Notes: generated by a model from the letters alone, not told the origin. A DNA stretch of 64,000 nt from Prosthecobacter sp. (GCA_019186985.1 JABARQ010000018.1:111240-175239); one strand, 5' to 3'. Positions 1 through 9,625 are shown, counted from the stretch's first letter. Numbers and translations are program-made.

Positions 1-356
1 AGCAGCACAGGAATGGTTTCAATGCTGGCGCGGCCGGTGACAACGGCCTCCTTCAGGCCGGTCTTGTTCTGGTAGGCCTTCACCTTGTCCACATAGCCCT
101 TGAAGCCCAGCGCGTCGACGGAGTCGATCTGCAGGTCCATCTCCTCAAAGCTGCCTTCATCGACGAGGTTGGCGATGCGTTCGCCGCTGCTGATGGTGAA
201 GTGGTAGCTGCAGTGGGTGCAGACGCGCAGGTTCTTCGCCAGCGCCTGTTCGAAGAGGCTTTCGCCGCAGGACGGACACTTGGTCCACAGCCCTTCGGGC
301 ATGTCCTTCTTCTTTTCACCAAGTTCGTTGACGGAGCGCTTTTTGAAAAATCCCAT
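1..356 (-). CDS. accD: Acetyl-CoA carboxylase carboxyltransferase subunit beta (5' part, cut by window edge)
   Basis: AccD is the beta half of the carboxyltransferase that moves the carboxyl group from biotin carboxyl carrier protein to acetyl-CoA, giving malonyl-CoA for fatty-acid synthesis in the cytoplasm. Only about the first 118 residues are in the window. The protein starts MGFFKKRS, typical of AccD, followed by the N-terminal zinc ribbon with two cysteine pairs (CPSC near residues 27-30 and CTHC near residues 46-49). After that come the family-typical Y-H-F-T-I-S-S-G-E-R segment and a D-S-x-D-x-L-x-F-K-x-Y stretch. The start is the ATG at 356; the adjacent upstream CAT is out of frame. 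The gene runs off the left edge, so the catalytic crotonase-like domain is not seen. The identification is firm because both the zinc ribbon and the flanking sequence match. Confidence 0.93.
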   Translation of the reverse strand, partial: MGFFKKRSVNELGEKKKDMPEGLWTKCPSCGESLFEQALAKNLRVCTHCSYHFTISSGERIANLVDEGSFEEMDLQIDSVDALGFKGYVDKVKAYQNKTGLKEAVVTGRASIETIPVL

Positions 357-489
357 GATGTGATGAGGTGGTGTCCAGCACGACAGGCCGACGCCCTGGA
401 CTCCCCGGATTGGCAAACCGCAGAAGCGCCGGACACCCGCCCGGCAGAGGGTCAAATCAGCCCGGTCAGGCCCGGACATGGCCGCCACA

Positions 490-545
490 CTAGCCACGAG
501 CCACGGTGATGACCACCACTTTTTGCAACCCCGTCCTCCGAGGAG
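490..545 (-). pseudogene. Remnant of a comF 3' end
   Basis: On the minus strand this stretch ends in codons for V-I-T-V-A-R-G and a TAG stop, the same C-terminal peptide as the intact ComF protein encoded at 7470-8282. About 24 of 29 bases at the 3' end match the intact gene, and the similarity continues for another 20 or so bases after a one-base length difference at a run of A residues. That difference breaks the reading frame. Farther upstream the similarity fades. Seen directly: the shared sequence in the same orientation on both sides of the giant gene at 638-7462. Inferred: it is a degraded or partial duplicate of the comF end. Confidence 0.6.
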
Positions 546-637
546 GTTGCCGGCCCGGGAGTTGGCGAGGATTTCGTTGCCGCCAGGCCGTGTTTAGAAA
601 TGACGAACAACCTGATTAAGGATAGGGATGGACGTTC

Positions 638-3600
638 ATGGCGAGTTTCATCTTTTCCCCGGGCACCCTGTTGCTGGCGGCTATGGCACAATGGGCATGC
701 ACGGCCTGGGTTACGGCGCAGACGGTGGCGCTGGAGCCTTTGATGGGATTGGATGCCACGCCGTCGAAGGGCTCATCGACGCTTCTATGGCATTCAGACG
801 GCTGTTTTTATGGCACATCAAGCACGGGGGGCACCTGGGACAAGGGGGTGGTCTTCCGCATGGACTCCACGGGGCGCATGAGGTGGCTTTCCTTCTCAGG
901 ATACGATGATGGAAACAGGCCGGAAGCGCCGCTGCCTGCGGAGGCGCCGAGTTCGTCATTGCTTGCGGGGGCGGGCGGCTGGCTTTGGGGGACGGCGAGG
1001 ACCGGAGGACCGTCCAGCTTGAACGGGGTCATTTTCAAGACGCGCCCGGAGACCTGGGAGACCCAGATTGTGGTGGCGTTCACCGGCGCTTCCGGGGCCA
1101 ATCCAGGCAAGGCTCCCAGCGGGCGCCTGTGCAAGACGGGGGACCGCTGGCTGTGGGGCACCACTCGTGAAGGGGGCTCCTCAGAACTGGGCTCCCTTTT
1201 TCGTCTGGACGAACTGACCGGCGCCTGTCGTGAAATGCTGACGTTCACCGGCACGGACGGGGCTTTTCCTGGCGCACAACCGCTGGGTGAGCTTTACGCC
1301 GACGCCACCGGCAACCTCTGGGGGGTGACCAGGTCGGGTGGCAGCTACGATGGCGGCGTGGTTTTCAAGTACCGGATTTCGACCGGAACCTACACGGTCA
1401 TCGGCCATCTGAGCGGTAATCACTCCGGCATCAAAGGACGGTTTCCCTGTGGTGGGCTGACCCCCGATGGCAACGGCTATCTATGGGGTCTGGCGAGCCA
1501 GAGCGGCTCAGGCTCGGCAGGCACGGTGTTCCGGGTCCACATGGCCACCGGGACGTCGCAGACGATGCATGAATTCTCGGGCAGCGCCATCCCCAGCTCG
1601 CCCGGAGCGTCCCCGGTGGGTTCGCTGATCGACAATGGCAATGGCTTTCTTCTGGGAGCCGCCCAGGCGGGCGGAGTGGGCGCGCGCGGGACCCTTTTCA
1701 AGATTCAGAAATCCACGGGTGCCGTGAGCGTGCTGTTCCAGTTCGGCAGCCTGACGGGTGCTGTGGCAGATCTGCGGGCGCCGGTGACCGGACTCACCCA
1801 AGACTCTGCGGGTGATGCCTGGGGGGTCGGCCAGCGATCCTACGCGGGAGGAAAGGCCTTCGTCTACAAGGTCAAGTCCGATGGCAGCAGCTTCACCTGG
1901 GTTGCCGATGTCGGGCAGCCCGAGGAGCCGTTGCGGGGCCAGACGCCGGGCCCGCTGGTGCCCGAAGGCAGCGGGGACTGGCTCTGGGGCACGACAGAGG
2001 CGGGCGGACTTTACGGTCATGGCACGCTCTACCGGTGGAACCGGGCGACTCGTGCCATGGAGGTGAAGGTTCATTTCACCGGCGTCGGCGGCGCATCACC
2101 AGGCTCCACCCCGCGTGGCAAACTGTGCATGAGCGGCAGCGGGGAAATCTGGGGAAGCACCTCACTGGGGGGAACCGACAACCTGGGCAGCGTGTTCAAG
2201 TTCGTGCCCGATGAGGCGGGTGGCGGCGTCTTTTCCTCCGTCCTGTCCTTTACGGCAAGCCTCGGCGCGACGCCTCATGGCAGCCTCCATCTGGACGCTT
2301 CAGGCTGGCTTTGGGGAAGCACGGAGGGTTCGGTGGGAGCCACCTACGGCAGCATTTTCAAACTGAACACCGGCACGGGCGAGCATGTGATCGTTCACAC
2401 ATTCACGGATCGAAACCTGGGCGCCACGCCCGCCGGCGGCCTGGTTTCCATCGGCAATGGCATTCTGGCGGGCCTGACCCGCTCCGGAGGAAGCACCGGG
2501 GCCGGGCAGTTGCTGAACTACGGTACGATCTACCAGATCGACACCGCCACGGGACAACACACGATGCGGCTTGCCTTCACCGGCTATGATGGGGACGCCC
2601 AAGGCAGTGCTCCGCTTGGAGAGCTGCTTGCCCTGGATGTGGGCGGGGAGATGACGCTCTGGGGCTGCCATGAGACCCGTTTTTTCAGGTTCAACCCCGC
2701 CACTCAGGAACTCCTGAACCTATGGCCAGCGTCCCTGCCGATGACCGGCGGCTTCCCCAGAAGGGCGGTGTTTTCCGCCTTCAGTGACGGCACGCAGATC
2801 CAGTGCCTGGGCCTTGAGCAGACACAGGACCCGGTGAGTTTGCAGACGATGGTGCGGCAGGTGGTTTACAAGCTGGACTCCCCCGCAGGCCCTGCTCCTG
2901 GCCTGACCCCCCGGGTGACGCTGGAAGAGGACCTGGGCATCCTGCCTGCCCGAAACGACCTGGTGCTGTTTTATTCCCGGCCAGGCGAGCTGCTGGGGGC
3001 TCGCAGAACCGGCCAGATGGAGTCACCGGGCTCAGGCATGCCCGGAGGACTGCTGATGAAGGTTCATCTGCCCGTCACGCCGGCCGCTGGATTCGCACCG
3101 GCGCTGGCCACTCGCCCGGTGCGCAGCGGTGGCTCGGAGGTGAGCGGCATCCAGGCCGTGCTGAGCGGTGTGGTGACGTCCAATGTCCAGGCCTCGACCC
3201 AGGCAGCCATGCTCATCGGCACCAGCAGCACGACCCGGAGCCCGGTCGGAACGCGTCTCATCCTGCCCGCCGGAGCCCAGGGCAAGGGGGTGTCGTCCAC
3301 GCGCACCCTGGCGCCAAACACCTGTTATTTTTACCGCACGGCCGCCTACTCGCCCTCACCGTCCTTTCTGTCGGTCAAAGCCAGCGGTTTGCGCTGCCTG
3401 CTGACGGGTTCGGCCCCCTTGGCCTCAGGCCCCGAAATCGCCGTGGAGGCAGCTTCAGGCATGCCTGTGGATGAAAGCACGGGAATCGACTTCGGTCAGG
3501 TCCAGATTGGAAAGCCGGGGACGCAAACCGTGACATTGCGCAATCTGGGAGATGCCGCGCTGGGCGGCATTTCCGTGAGCATTGACAACGATGCTGACAA

Positions 3601-6600
3601 TGCCTTCACCCTCACTCTGCCTCCGGACAGGACGAGCCTCAGCGGCACCGACAGCACCACGGGAATGCTGCTCACTTTTCATCCTGGCATCGAAGGCGAC
3701 TACTTTGCTGAACTGGTGGTCAACAGCAATGACCCTGATGAACCAAGCCTTCGCATCCCCCTGTTCGGAAACGCCAGGGGCATCCCGGCGCTGAAGGTTT
3801 TCAACAGCCAGGGGACCGAGATTCCGGCGGGTGGCGTCCTGGATCTCGGACCTGCGGAGATCGAAATCGGTGCGCCTGTCAGCAAAACCATCCGCCTGCG
3901 AAACAGCGGCTCCGGCACCCTGGATGCCCGCAGGGTCGAAATGACCGGCGACGTCAACGGGGCGTTTTCTTCTGAGCTGACGGGCTCTGGCAGCCTCTTC
4001 CTGGCCCCGGGTGAAGAATGGGAGACCACCCTCTGGTTCCAACCGTTCAGCCTGGGCACCCAGACAGCCCGGCTCATCATCGCTGAATCCGGAACCTCGG
4101 CTCCTTTGCTCGACCTGGCCTTGCAAGGCACGGGGGTGGCCATTCCGAGGCTGACGGTCTATCGCTTCAACGAGGAGATGATGTCCGACGAGGATTTGAT
4201 CAACGGGGTTTCGCGTCTGACCTTCCCGAAGACAGCCCTTGGCTCGACATCAACCGTTTCCATCCACCTGCAAAGCAACGGCAGCGCCACGCTCGCCGGG
4301 TTGAGCTTGGTTATTCCCGAGGGCGCGCCGTTTCGACTGGCGGGCACGCTTCCGACAACGCTGCCCCAGTATGAAGAGCTGCAGGTGGACCTTGTCTTCC
4401 AACCGACGATTCCCGGCGACTACGATCTTCCCGTCAGCCTGCGCAGCAATGATCCGGACGACGACCCCTTCGTGTTTTATCTCTCGGGCAAGAGTACTGG
4501 TCCGATCCCGCCGCGCATCGCCGCCCAGCCGCAGAGCCAGTGGGTCCAGCCCGGGCAGGAGGCCCGGATCCCTTCCGAGGTGCGAGGCTCCAGGCCGATG
4601 ATCTGGGAATGGCGTGCCGCTGGGAAGCCCGTGCCCGGCGTCACCGGTGACGAACTGGTCATCCCCGCCGCCCAGGCGAGCCATGCCACAGGCTACCAGT
4701 TCACCGCCTGGAATCAGATCGGCACCCCCGTGGTCTCTGAAACGGCCTGGCTGGGACTGGTGACCCAGGGTCCCGATCACCTCAGCGTGAAGGCTGGGAA
4801 AACGCTTGAGATCCGCTGCATCACCCAGGTGCCGAAGGCTGCTGGCGTGTCGGTGAAACACCGCTGGATGCGTGGCGGGCAGCCTTTGAGCGACAGCACG
4901 CTGCCGTCCGGAGCCGTCATCTCCGGTGCACAAAAAGACATCCTCAAAATCACGGGCATGACTTCCGCTGAAGCGGGCGTCTTCACCTGCCAGGTGACGC
5001 TGGACACTCCTGGAAACGACCCTGTCTCCACCCAGGGCGACACCCTCGTCACGCTGGCGGCGGGTCTGCCGGTGATGGCGGCGCCAGCTCTTGCGGACAG
5101 CATTCCACTCGGCCGGCCCGTCGACGTACAGCTCAGCGCCACTCATCATCCGACCTCCTTCCAGGCCACCGGGCTGCCCGCCGGCCTGAGTTTGAACCCC
5201 CGCACCGGACGCCTTTACGGTCGGCCTTCCGCCCCAAGCCGCCTCACCCCAGGCAGTGGCAAGCCCGTGCCGACTAAGATTCTGTTCCGCGCCACCAACG
5301 CCTTCGGCACCGGCCCGGCCCTGGAGTTTTCACTTGCCGTGACCGATCCCTTTGCCGGGCTGGCCGGCAGCTACCGCAGCACGCTGCCCCACCACGAATA
5401 TACAAACAACCTGATGGGCGGCCTGATCACGGTCAGCCTTTCACGCACGGGAGTGGCCAGCGGCACCCTGCTCATCGGCGGCCAGCGCCTGCCCTTCACC
5501 ATCCCTTTGTTTTATGATGATGAAGAGGGCTCGGCTCACGCAGAGGAGGTGAAGGTGCCACGCAAACCTGCGGAGCTCGGAACTTTGTCACTGGATCTGA
5601 AGATCAAAGCTGACATGGCGAACCTGACGCTGAGGGACAGGCAGTGGCCGGCTTTGACGGCCAGCCTGCCTCCGATCGACGCGTTCTTCAGCCACCATCG
5701 GGATGAAGACAAGGACGAGGACATCATCGGTGTGGTCCCCGGTTCGACCAGCGGCATGACCTACGATTCGGAAGGCAGCCTTTTTCTTGCAGATCCGGAC
5801 AATCATCTCATCCACATGCAGATTTACCAGGATGAGAGCCTGTTTACCAGGAGCACGATCCTGGGTGAACCAGGGATCTCCGGCAGCACCGACGGCACCA
5901 CACCGCTTTTCAACAGACCGGAAGCCCTGGTGATCGACCGCCGGGGATTCCTGCAAATTGCCGACACCGGCAACGCCTCCATCCGCACGGCAAGACAATC
6001 CGGTGAAGTCACCACGCTGGCGGGATGGTCGGGACAGCCGGGGCACGCCGACGGCACGGGGAGCGCCGCACGCTTCCGCGCCCCCTGCGGCATCTGCACG
6101 GACCCGAACGGAAATCTTTATGTGACCGACCGCGCCAGCCATGTCATCCGCAGGATCACGCCTGATGGCGTGGTCACCACCCTGGCGGGCAAACCCGACA
6201 CGGCGGGGCATCGCGACGGATCGGGCGGCTCGGCGCTTTTCAACAGCCCGAATGCCATCACCTACGAGCCTGTCACCGGAGTGCTGCTTGTCGCCGACAC
6301 CCAGAATCATGTCATCCGGCGCGTGACTCCGGCGGGTGCCGTCTCCACCTGGATCGGATGTCCCGGTGTGCCTGGATTCGCCCCGGGGCAAAAGGGATTC
6401 GCCCGGCTGACACGTCCCACGTCCATCAGCACGGACAGTCAGGGCCAGGTGTACTTCCTGGCCGGCAGCCTTTGGAAGGTCAACCGAGCGGGTTTTGCGA
6501 TGCCCATCGCGCCTCAGTTCGCCCCCAGCCTGGACAATCCGGAGATGGCCGTTGGAAACTTCGCGGTGCTTCCAGGCGCCACCGGCCTGATTTTCTCCAT

Positions 6601-7462
6601 CGCCAGCGCCGACTTGATTCAGATCACCGAGTTCACAAGCGCCTACACGGACGAACACTCTTACATGCAGGCTCAGGAATTTTTGGACCGCATTCCTGTC
6701 AGCCCGGAGTTTTTGACCGACTACGTCGGCACAAGCACGCTGGCCTTTTCAGGGCTGAACATGGAAACTGGTGAGCCTGACATGGGCTTTGGCCATGGGT
6801 ATGCGTCCGCCACCACCAGTCGTTCGGGAGCCGTCACCCTGGCGGGCAAACTGCCGGACGGGACGACCATCACGCTCGGCGGCATCCTGGGTCGTCATCC
6901 CACGCCTGAAGCCCCCATGCACATCATGCTGCTGAACAACAATGCCAGCTTTCAGATGTCTTTTGCGCCTGATATGACGAGCAGCCGGCCGACCCGTTGG
7001 AGGAAGCTGCCGCAGCCGTCGAAGGGAGCTGCATCGGTTCATCCTGCAGGAGCCAGCCTGGATTTCTCCACCTTCTCGAGCCGGTACTCCGCCGCAGGAG
7101 GCCTGCACGCCTTTCTCAGCCTTGGTGATTCACCGGCCCCCATGACCTTCAACGCCAGGGGCGGTGCCTTCACGGCATCCTCCCAGGTCATTGAACTCGT
7201 GGCACCAAACACCTTCACGATCCCAGGCCTGGGCGACCTCAATCCTGTCGACCTGCAGCTTTCCTTCAACAAGGGCACCGGCATCTTCACGGGCAGCTTT
7301 AAAGCCGATGTCGGCAGCACGGTCCGGACTTCGTTCAGCGGAGCCTTCGTCAACGACCCCAACATGGGCATGACCGGCGGCTTCGGCTTCTTCCACTACC
7401 CCGAATCGCAGGCGGCCTCCGCTCCCGTCATTTCAGGACAGATCCAGATCGACCCCTTCTGA
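638..7462 (+). CDS. Giant secreted multidomain protein: GloVer repeats, three ASH/choice-of-anchor-D domains, Ig-like domains, NHL repeats
   Basis: This 2,274-residue protein is probably exported and surface-located; its ligand is unknown. A hydrophobic N-terminus ending near T-A-Q (residue 28) looks like a signal peptide with a weakly charged n-region. Residues 30-770 hold about ten copies of a repeat around W-G-T-x-x-x-G-G and V-F-K or L-F-K, matching GloVer-type tandem repeats. Residues about 949-1045, 1067-1160 and 1195-1287 are ASPM/HYDIN-like domains (pattern DFG-x-V-x-I-G, then N-S-N-D-P-D). About 1290-1480 are two Ig-like domains, and near 1513 a putative-Ig P-A-G-L-S-L-N motif. About 1706-1960 form an NHL-type propeller with repeated A-D-T-x-N and I-R-R. 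The last 300 residues resemble the ends of the proteins at 11324 and 23243. A purine-rich stretch (AAGGATAGGG) lies about 10 nt before the chosen ATG. Confidence 0.85.
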   Translation: MASFIFSPGTLLLAAMAQWACTAWVTAQTVALEPLMGLDATPSKGSSTLLWHSDGCFYGTSSTGGTWDKGVVFRMDSTGRMRWLSFSGYDDGNRPEAPLPAEAPSSSLLAGAGGWLWGTARTGGPSSLNGVIFKTRPETWETQIVVAFTGASGANPGKAPSGRLCKTGDRWLWGTTREGGSSELGSLFRLDELTGACREMLTFTGTDGAFPGAQPLGELYADATGNLWGVTRSGGSYDGGVVFKYRISTGTYTVIGHLSGNHSGIKGRFPCGGLTPDGNGYLWGLASQSGSGSAGTVFRVHMATGTSQTMHEFSGSAIPSSPGASPVGSLIDNGNGFLLGAAQAGGVGARGTLFKIQKSTGAVSVLFQFGSLTGAVADLRAPVTGLTQDSAGDAWGVGQRSYAGGKAFVYKVKSDGSSFTWVADVGQPEEPLRGQTPGPLVPEGSGDWLWGTTEAGGLYGHGTLYRWNRATRAMEVKVHFTGVGGASPGSTPRGKLCMSGSGEIWGSTSLGGTDNLGSVFKFVPDEAGGGVFSSVLSFTASLGATPHGSLHLDASGWLWGSTEGSVGATYGSIFKLNTGTGEHVIVHTFTDRNLGATPAGGLVSIGNGILAGLTRSGGSTGAGQLLNYGTIYQIDTATGQHTMRLAFTGYDGDAQGSAPLGELLALDVGGEMTLWGCHETRFFRFNPATQELLNLWPASLPMTGGFPRRAVFSAFSDGTQIQCLGLEQTQDPVSLQTMVRQVVYKLDSPAGPAPGLTPRVTLEEDLGILPARNDLVLFYSRPGELLGARRTGQMESPGSGMPGGLLMKVHLPVTPAAGFAPALATRPVRSGGSEVSGIQAVLSGVVTSNVQASTQAAMLIGTSSTTRSPVGTRLILPAGAQGKGVSSTRTLAPNTCYFYRTAAYSPSPSFLSVKASGLRCLLTGSAPLASGPEIAVEAASGMPVDESTGIDFGQVQIGKPGTQTVTLRNLGDAALGGISVSIDNDADNAFTLTLPPDRTSLSGTDSTTGMLLTFHPGIEGDYFAELVVNSNDPDEPSLRIPLFGNARGIPALKVFNSQGTEIPAGGVLDLGPAEIEIGAPVSKTIRLRNSGSGTLDARRVEMTGDVNGAFSSELTGSGSLFLAPGEEWETTLWFQPFSLGTQTARLIIAESGTSAPLLDLALQGTGVAIPRLTVYRFNEEMMSDEDLINGVSRLTFPKTALGSTSTVSIHLQSNGSATLAGLSLVIPEGAPFRLAGTLPTTLPQYEELQVDLVFQPTIPGDYDLPVSLRSNDPDDDPFVFYLSGKSTGPIPPRIAAQPQSQWVQPGQEARIPSEVRGSRPMIWEWRAAGKPVPGVTGDELVIPAAQASHATGYQFTAWNQIGTPVVSETAWLGLVTQGPDHLSVKAGKTLEIRCITQVPKAAGVSVKHRWMRGGQPLSDSTLPSGAVISGAQKDILKITGMTSAEAGVFTCQVTLDTPGNDPVSTQGDTLVTLAAGLPVMAAPALADSIPLGRPVDVQLSATHHPTSFQATGLPAGLSLNPRTGRLYGRPSAPSRLTPGSGKPVPTKILFRATNAFGTGPALEFSLAVTDPFAGLAGSYRSTLPHHEYTNNLMGGLITVSLSRTGVASGTLLIGGQRLPFTIPLFYDDEEGSAHAEEVKVPRKPAELGTLSLDLKIKADMANLTLRDRQWPALTASLPPIDAFFSHHRDEDKDEDIIGVVPGSTSGMTYDSEGSLFLADPDNHLIHMQIYQDESLFTRSTILGEPGISGSTDGTTPLFNRPEALVIDRRGFLQIADTGNASIRTARQSGEVTTLAGWSGQPGHADGTGSAARFRAPCGICTDPNGNLYVTDRASHVIRRITPDGVVTTLAGKPDTAGHRDGSGGSALFNSPNAITYEPVTGVLLVADTQNHVIRRVTPAGAVSTWIGCPGVPGFAPGQKGFARLTRPTSISTDSQGQVYFLAGSLWKVNRAGFAMPIAPQFAPSLDNPEMAVGNFAVLPGATGLIFSIASADLIQITEFTSAYTDEHSYMQAQEFLDRIPVSPEFLTDYVGTSTLAFSGLNMETGEPDMGFGHGYASATTSRSGAVTLAGKLPDGTTITLGGILGRHPTPEAPMHIMLLNNNASFQMSFAPDMTSSRPTRWRKLPQPSKGAASVHPAGASLDFSTFSSRYSAAGGLHAFLSLGDSPAPMTFNARGGAFTASSQVIELVAPNTFTIPGLGDLNPVDLQLSFNKGTGIFTGSFKADVGSTVRTSFSGAFVNDPNMGMTGGFGFFHYPESQAASAPVISGQIQIDPF

Positions 7463-7469
7463 AATCGGC

Positions 7470-8282
7470 TCATCCACGCGCCACGGTGATCACAACCACA
7501 CGCGCAACCCCGGCCTCCCGCCGGAGCACCCGGGCGCATTCGTGGGTGGTCGTTCCAGTGGTCAGCACGTCATCCACCAGCAGCACGTTTTTCCCTTTCA
7601 AATCAGGCCTGCGCCAGCCGGGCAGCGGAAGCTCCCGCCGCAGGGCGAACACACCGCGCAGATTCTCCAGGCGGCTTTTCCGGCTCAGCCGGGCCTGGGC
7701 CATCGTGGCCCGACGGCGTGTTAAAACCTGCACCGCCGGGATCCCGGTGCGCAGGGAAAGCTCCCGGCAAAGCTCCCAGCTTTGGTTGAACTGCCGCCGC
7801 ATCTGCCGCCACCAGTGCAGCGGCACGGGCACCAGCACCCAGCCGCCCAGATTTTCCGCAGCCAGACGCGGATCCTCCAGCGCCCGCAGCAGGGCGTCCG
7901 CCAAAACCCCGCGCAGCGTCAGGTCGCCGCTGTACTTGAACCGGTGGATCATCTCCCGCAGCGGTCCCGAGGCCTTGTAACCCGAGATCGCAAACGCAAA
8001 GGCCAGCCGCCGCCCTTCGCAGTTCGAACACTTGAACGGCCGCTCCATCGCTCCGCTGAACGGCTCGCCACAAACCGCGCAGCAGGGAGCCTGAACCGGT
8101 GTGAGAAGCTGACGACAGGCCTCGCACAACCAGTTCTCCAGGCCCGCATGCGCAGCAGCCCCCGGCAGGACGGTTTCACAGGACCGGCAGGTGCGTGGAT
8201 AAACCAGGTCCAGCAACCGCTCGCAAAACTGCCGCCAGAGACGCTGCGTCGTTGTCGGTGAAGGTGGACCCGGATAGGACAT
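7470..8282 (-). CDS. comF: ComF family phosphoribosyltransferase-like protein
   Basis: ComF proteins are cytoplasmic. They are needed for natural DNA uptake in several bacteria, where they link the DNA translocation machinery to recombination, and they have a phosphoribosyltransferase fold. The 270-residue protein shows the usual layout: an N-terminal zinc-binding part with four cysteine pairs (CRSC near 32-35, CEAC 53-56, CxxC near 68-71, CSNC 85-88), then the transferase domain with the PRPP-binding motif VLLVDDVLTTGTT at about 233-245. The length is normal for the family. It ends only 8 bp from the stop of the convergent giant gene. A degraded copy of its last codons lies at 490-545, beyond that giant gene. 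No other competence gene is visible in the window. Confidence 0.9.
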   Translation of the reverse strand: MSYPGPPSPTTTQRLWRQFCERLLDLVYPRTCRSCETVLPGAAAHAGLENWLCEACRQLLTPVQAPCCAVCGEPFSGAMERPFKCSNCEGRRLAFAFAISGYKASGPLREMIHRFKYSGDLTLRGVLADALLRALEDPRLAAENLGGWVLVPVPLHWWRQMRRQFNQSWELCRELSLRTGIPAVQVLTRRRATMAQARLSRKSRLENLRGVFALRRELPLPGWRRPDLKGKNVLLVDDVLTTGTTTHECARVLRREAGVARVVVITVARG

Positions 8283-8345
8283 GCCTGCGCATCGACGCTG
8301 GCAGGGCGGCCTGCAATTTACTGCGAAATTGCTTCAAAGGCCGCC

Positions 8346-9023
8346 TCAGGAAACCACCCGCCATTCACCTTCGGCCAGCCCTTCCAGGCTGTAGTCTCCG
8401 AATCGTGAGCGATGCAGCGTTTCAACATGCCAGCCCTGGCTGGCAAACATGCGCCGCACCTGATGATAACGGCCCTCGGTGAGCGTCAGGGAAGCCGTGC
8501 GCGGGCCGGTGATCTCGAGCCGCGCCGGCAGACAGGGCTTGTCCTCGCCGCGCAGCATGACGGTGCCGCTGGCGAACACGGCGACGAGCGCGGGGTCCAG
8601 ATCACGGTCCACCCCCACCTCATAGACCTTTTCAATCTCGGCCCTGGGCGAGGTGTAGCGCTGCACGAGCTGGCCCTGGTCGGTGATCAGCAGCAGGCCG
8701 CTCGTGTCCTTGTCCAGCCGCCCCACGCTGGTCACCGGCGGATTGCGCGCCAGCCAGCGCGGCGGCAGCAGTTCATAAATGGTCTCACCTTCGCCGTCCG
8801 AATGCGTGCAGACATAACCCGTCGGCTTGTGGAAGACGACCAGAAGGCCGTCCGGCGCCTCCAGCGGCCTGCCGTCCAGAAGCACCTGGTGCGGATCGAC
8901 GCGTTGCTCGGCCTTTCTGGCCATCTCCTCACCGACTTTCACCCGCCCCGCCCGGACCATGCCCTCCGCCTCCCGGCGCGAACAGTAGCCGAGGGAGGAG
9001 AGCAGCTGGTCAAGACGGCGCAT
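8346..9023 (-). CDS. rsuA: 16S rRNA pseudouridine synthase, RsuA/RluB type
   Basis: This enzyme isomerises a uridine in rRNA to pseudouridine. The short RsuA-like architecture suggests 16S U516, but the RluE/RluB relatives that act on 23S rRNA cannot be excluded. The 225-residue protein has an N-terminal S4 RNA-binding domain (about residues 1-60, starting M-R-R-L-D-Q-L-L-S-S-L-G-Y) and the catalytic motif GRLDKDTSGLLL, with the nucleophile Asp104. It ends with the L-T-E-G-R-Y-H-Q-V-R-R-M segment typical of the family. It is followed on the same strand by comF, 63 bp further on. Family assignment is secure; the exact target base is inferred. Confidence 0.9.
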   Translation of the reverse strand: MRRLDQLLSSLGYCSRREAEGMVRAGRVKVGEEMARKAEQRVDPHQVLLDGRPLEAPDGLLVVFHKPTGYVCTHSDGEGETIYELLPPRWLARNPPVTSVGRLDKDTSGLLLITDQGQLVQRYTSPRAEIEKVYEVGVDRDLDPALVAVFASGTVMLRGEDKPCLPARLEITGPRTASLTLTEGRYHQVRRMFASQGWHVETLHRSRFGDYSLEGLAEGEWRVVS

Positions 9024-9044
9024 GAAAGGTGCACGACACGCTAA

Positions 9045-9302
9045 TCATTCGTAATGATACCGCATCTGGGCCAGGAGCAATCCAGCCTCAGAAACCCGGT
9101 AAACCAATCGATGCTCAGCATCAATACGGCGGGACCAATAGCCGCGTAGCGCGTGCCGAAGCGGTTCAGGTTTGCCAATGCCTTCATGCGGATGACGACG
9201 GATGTCCTTCAGAAGTTCATGGATGCGGCGAACCATGCGCTTGTCTGCTTCCTGCCAGTAAAGGTAGTCTTCCCAGGCCTGCTCGGAGAAGACCAGATTC
9301 AT
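9045..9302 (-). CDS. yoeB: YoeB family mRNA interferase toxin
   Basis: YoeB toxins cut mRNA in the ribosomal A site and block translation when released from their antitoxin. The 85-residue protein is full length. It keeps the residues known to be catalytic in E. coli YoeB at the same numbers: Glu46, Arg65 and His83, followed by Tyr84. It therefore looks active. The start codon overlaps the stop of the yefM-like antitoxin gene (ATGA, minus strand), the usual order of antitoxin first with translational coupling. Repression of its own promoter by the antitoxin-toxin complex is expected for the family, but no operator was identified. Confidence 0.95.
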   Translation of the reverse strand: MNLVFSEQAWEDYLYWQEADKRMVRRIHELLKDIRRHPHEGIGKPEPLRHALRGYWSRRIDAEHRLVYRVSEAGLLLAQMRYHYE

Positions 9303-9556
9303 GAAGCCAGGCGAATCTTCCGGTGGGTGCCACCTCCGGCTTCCAACGATTCAATCGCCTTGACCAGCCTGCGGGCATTGGCAGGCGAACGCAGTAGGTA
9401 GCTGGACTCCTCCAGGGACTCGTAATCTTCCAACGAAAGCATGACCACAGACTTGCTGCGGCCCCGGGAAATCTTCACCGGCTCGTGAGTCGAGCAGACT
9501 TCGTCGATCATCGAAGCCAGGTTTTCACGGGCGTTGACATAGCTGATGGCGGTCAT
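9299..9556 (-). CDS. yefM: YefM family antitoxin (Phd/YefM)
   Basis: This 85-residue protein begins T-A-I-S-Y-V-N-A-R-E-N-L-A, the standard N-terminal dimerisation and DNA-binding region of YefM/Phd antitoxins. It then shows the V-x-I-x-R-x-x-x-x-x-V-V-M-L-S segment and Y-E-S-L-E-E-S-S-Y-L-L motif that lead into the toxin-binding tail. It neutralises the YoeB toxin encoded directly downstream with a 4-nt overlap, and should also bind the promoter of the pair. A TTGACA hexamer sits at 9588-9593 on the minus strand, but no convincing -10 follows it. The pair may stabilise this region or act in stress; the sequence does not decide which. Confidence 0.95.
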   Translation of the reverse strand: MTAISYVNARENLASMIDEVCSTHEPVKISRGRSKSVVMLSLEDYESLEESSYLLRSPANARRLVKAIESLEAGGGTHRKIRLAS

Positions 9557-9625
9557 GGCAGGAGCAAGTTGCAGCCGGGAGCAGGAGTGTCAAACCCCGT
9601 CTCCCGGCCGCAGGTCAGGAAATGC

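Noticed and set aside
357..637. tRNA or small RNA in the accD/giant-gene gap
   Set aside because: No cloverleaf or strong promoter plus terminator was seen; the only recognisable content is the comF-end remnant.
9043..9058. ATCATT/AATGAT palindrome as a terminator after yoeB
   Set aside because: The stem is only 6 bp, AT-rich, overlaps the stop codon region of yoeB and has no T-run.
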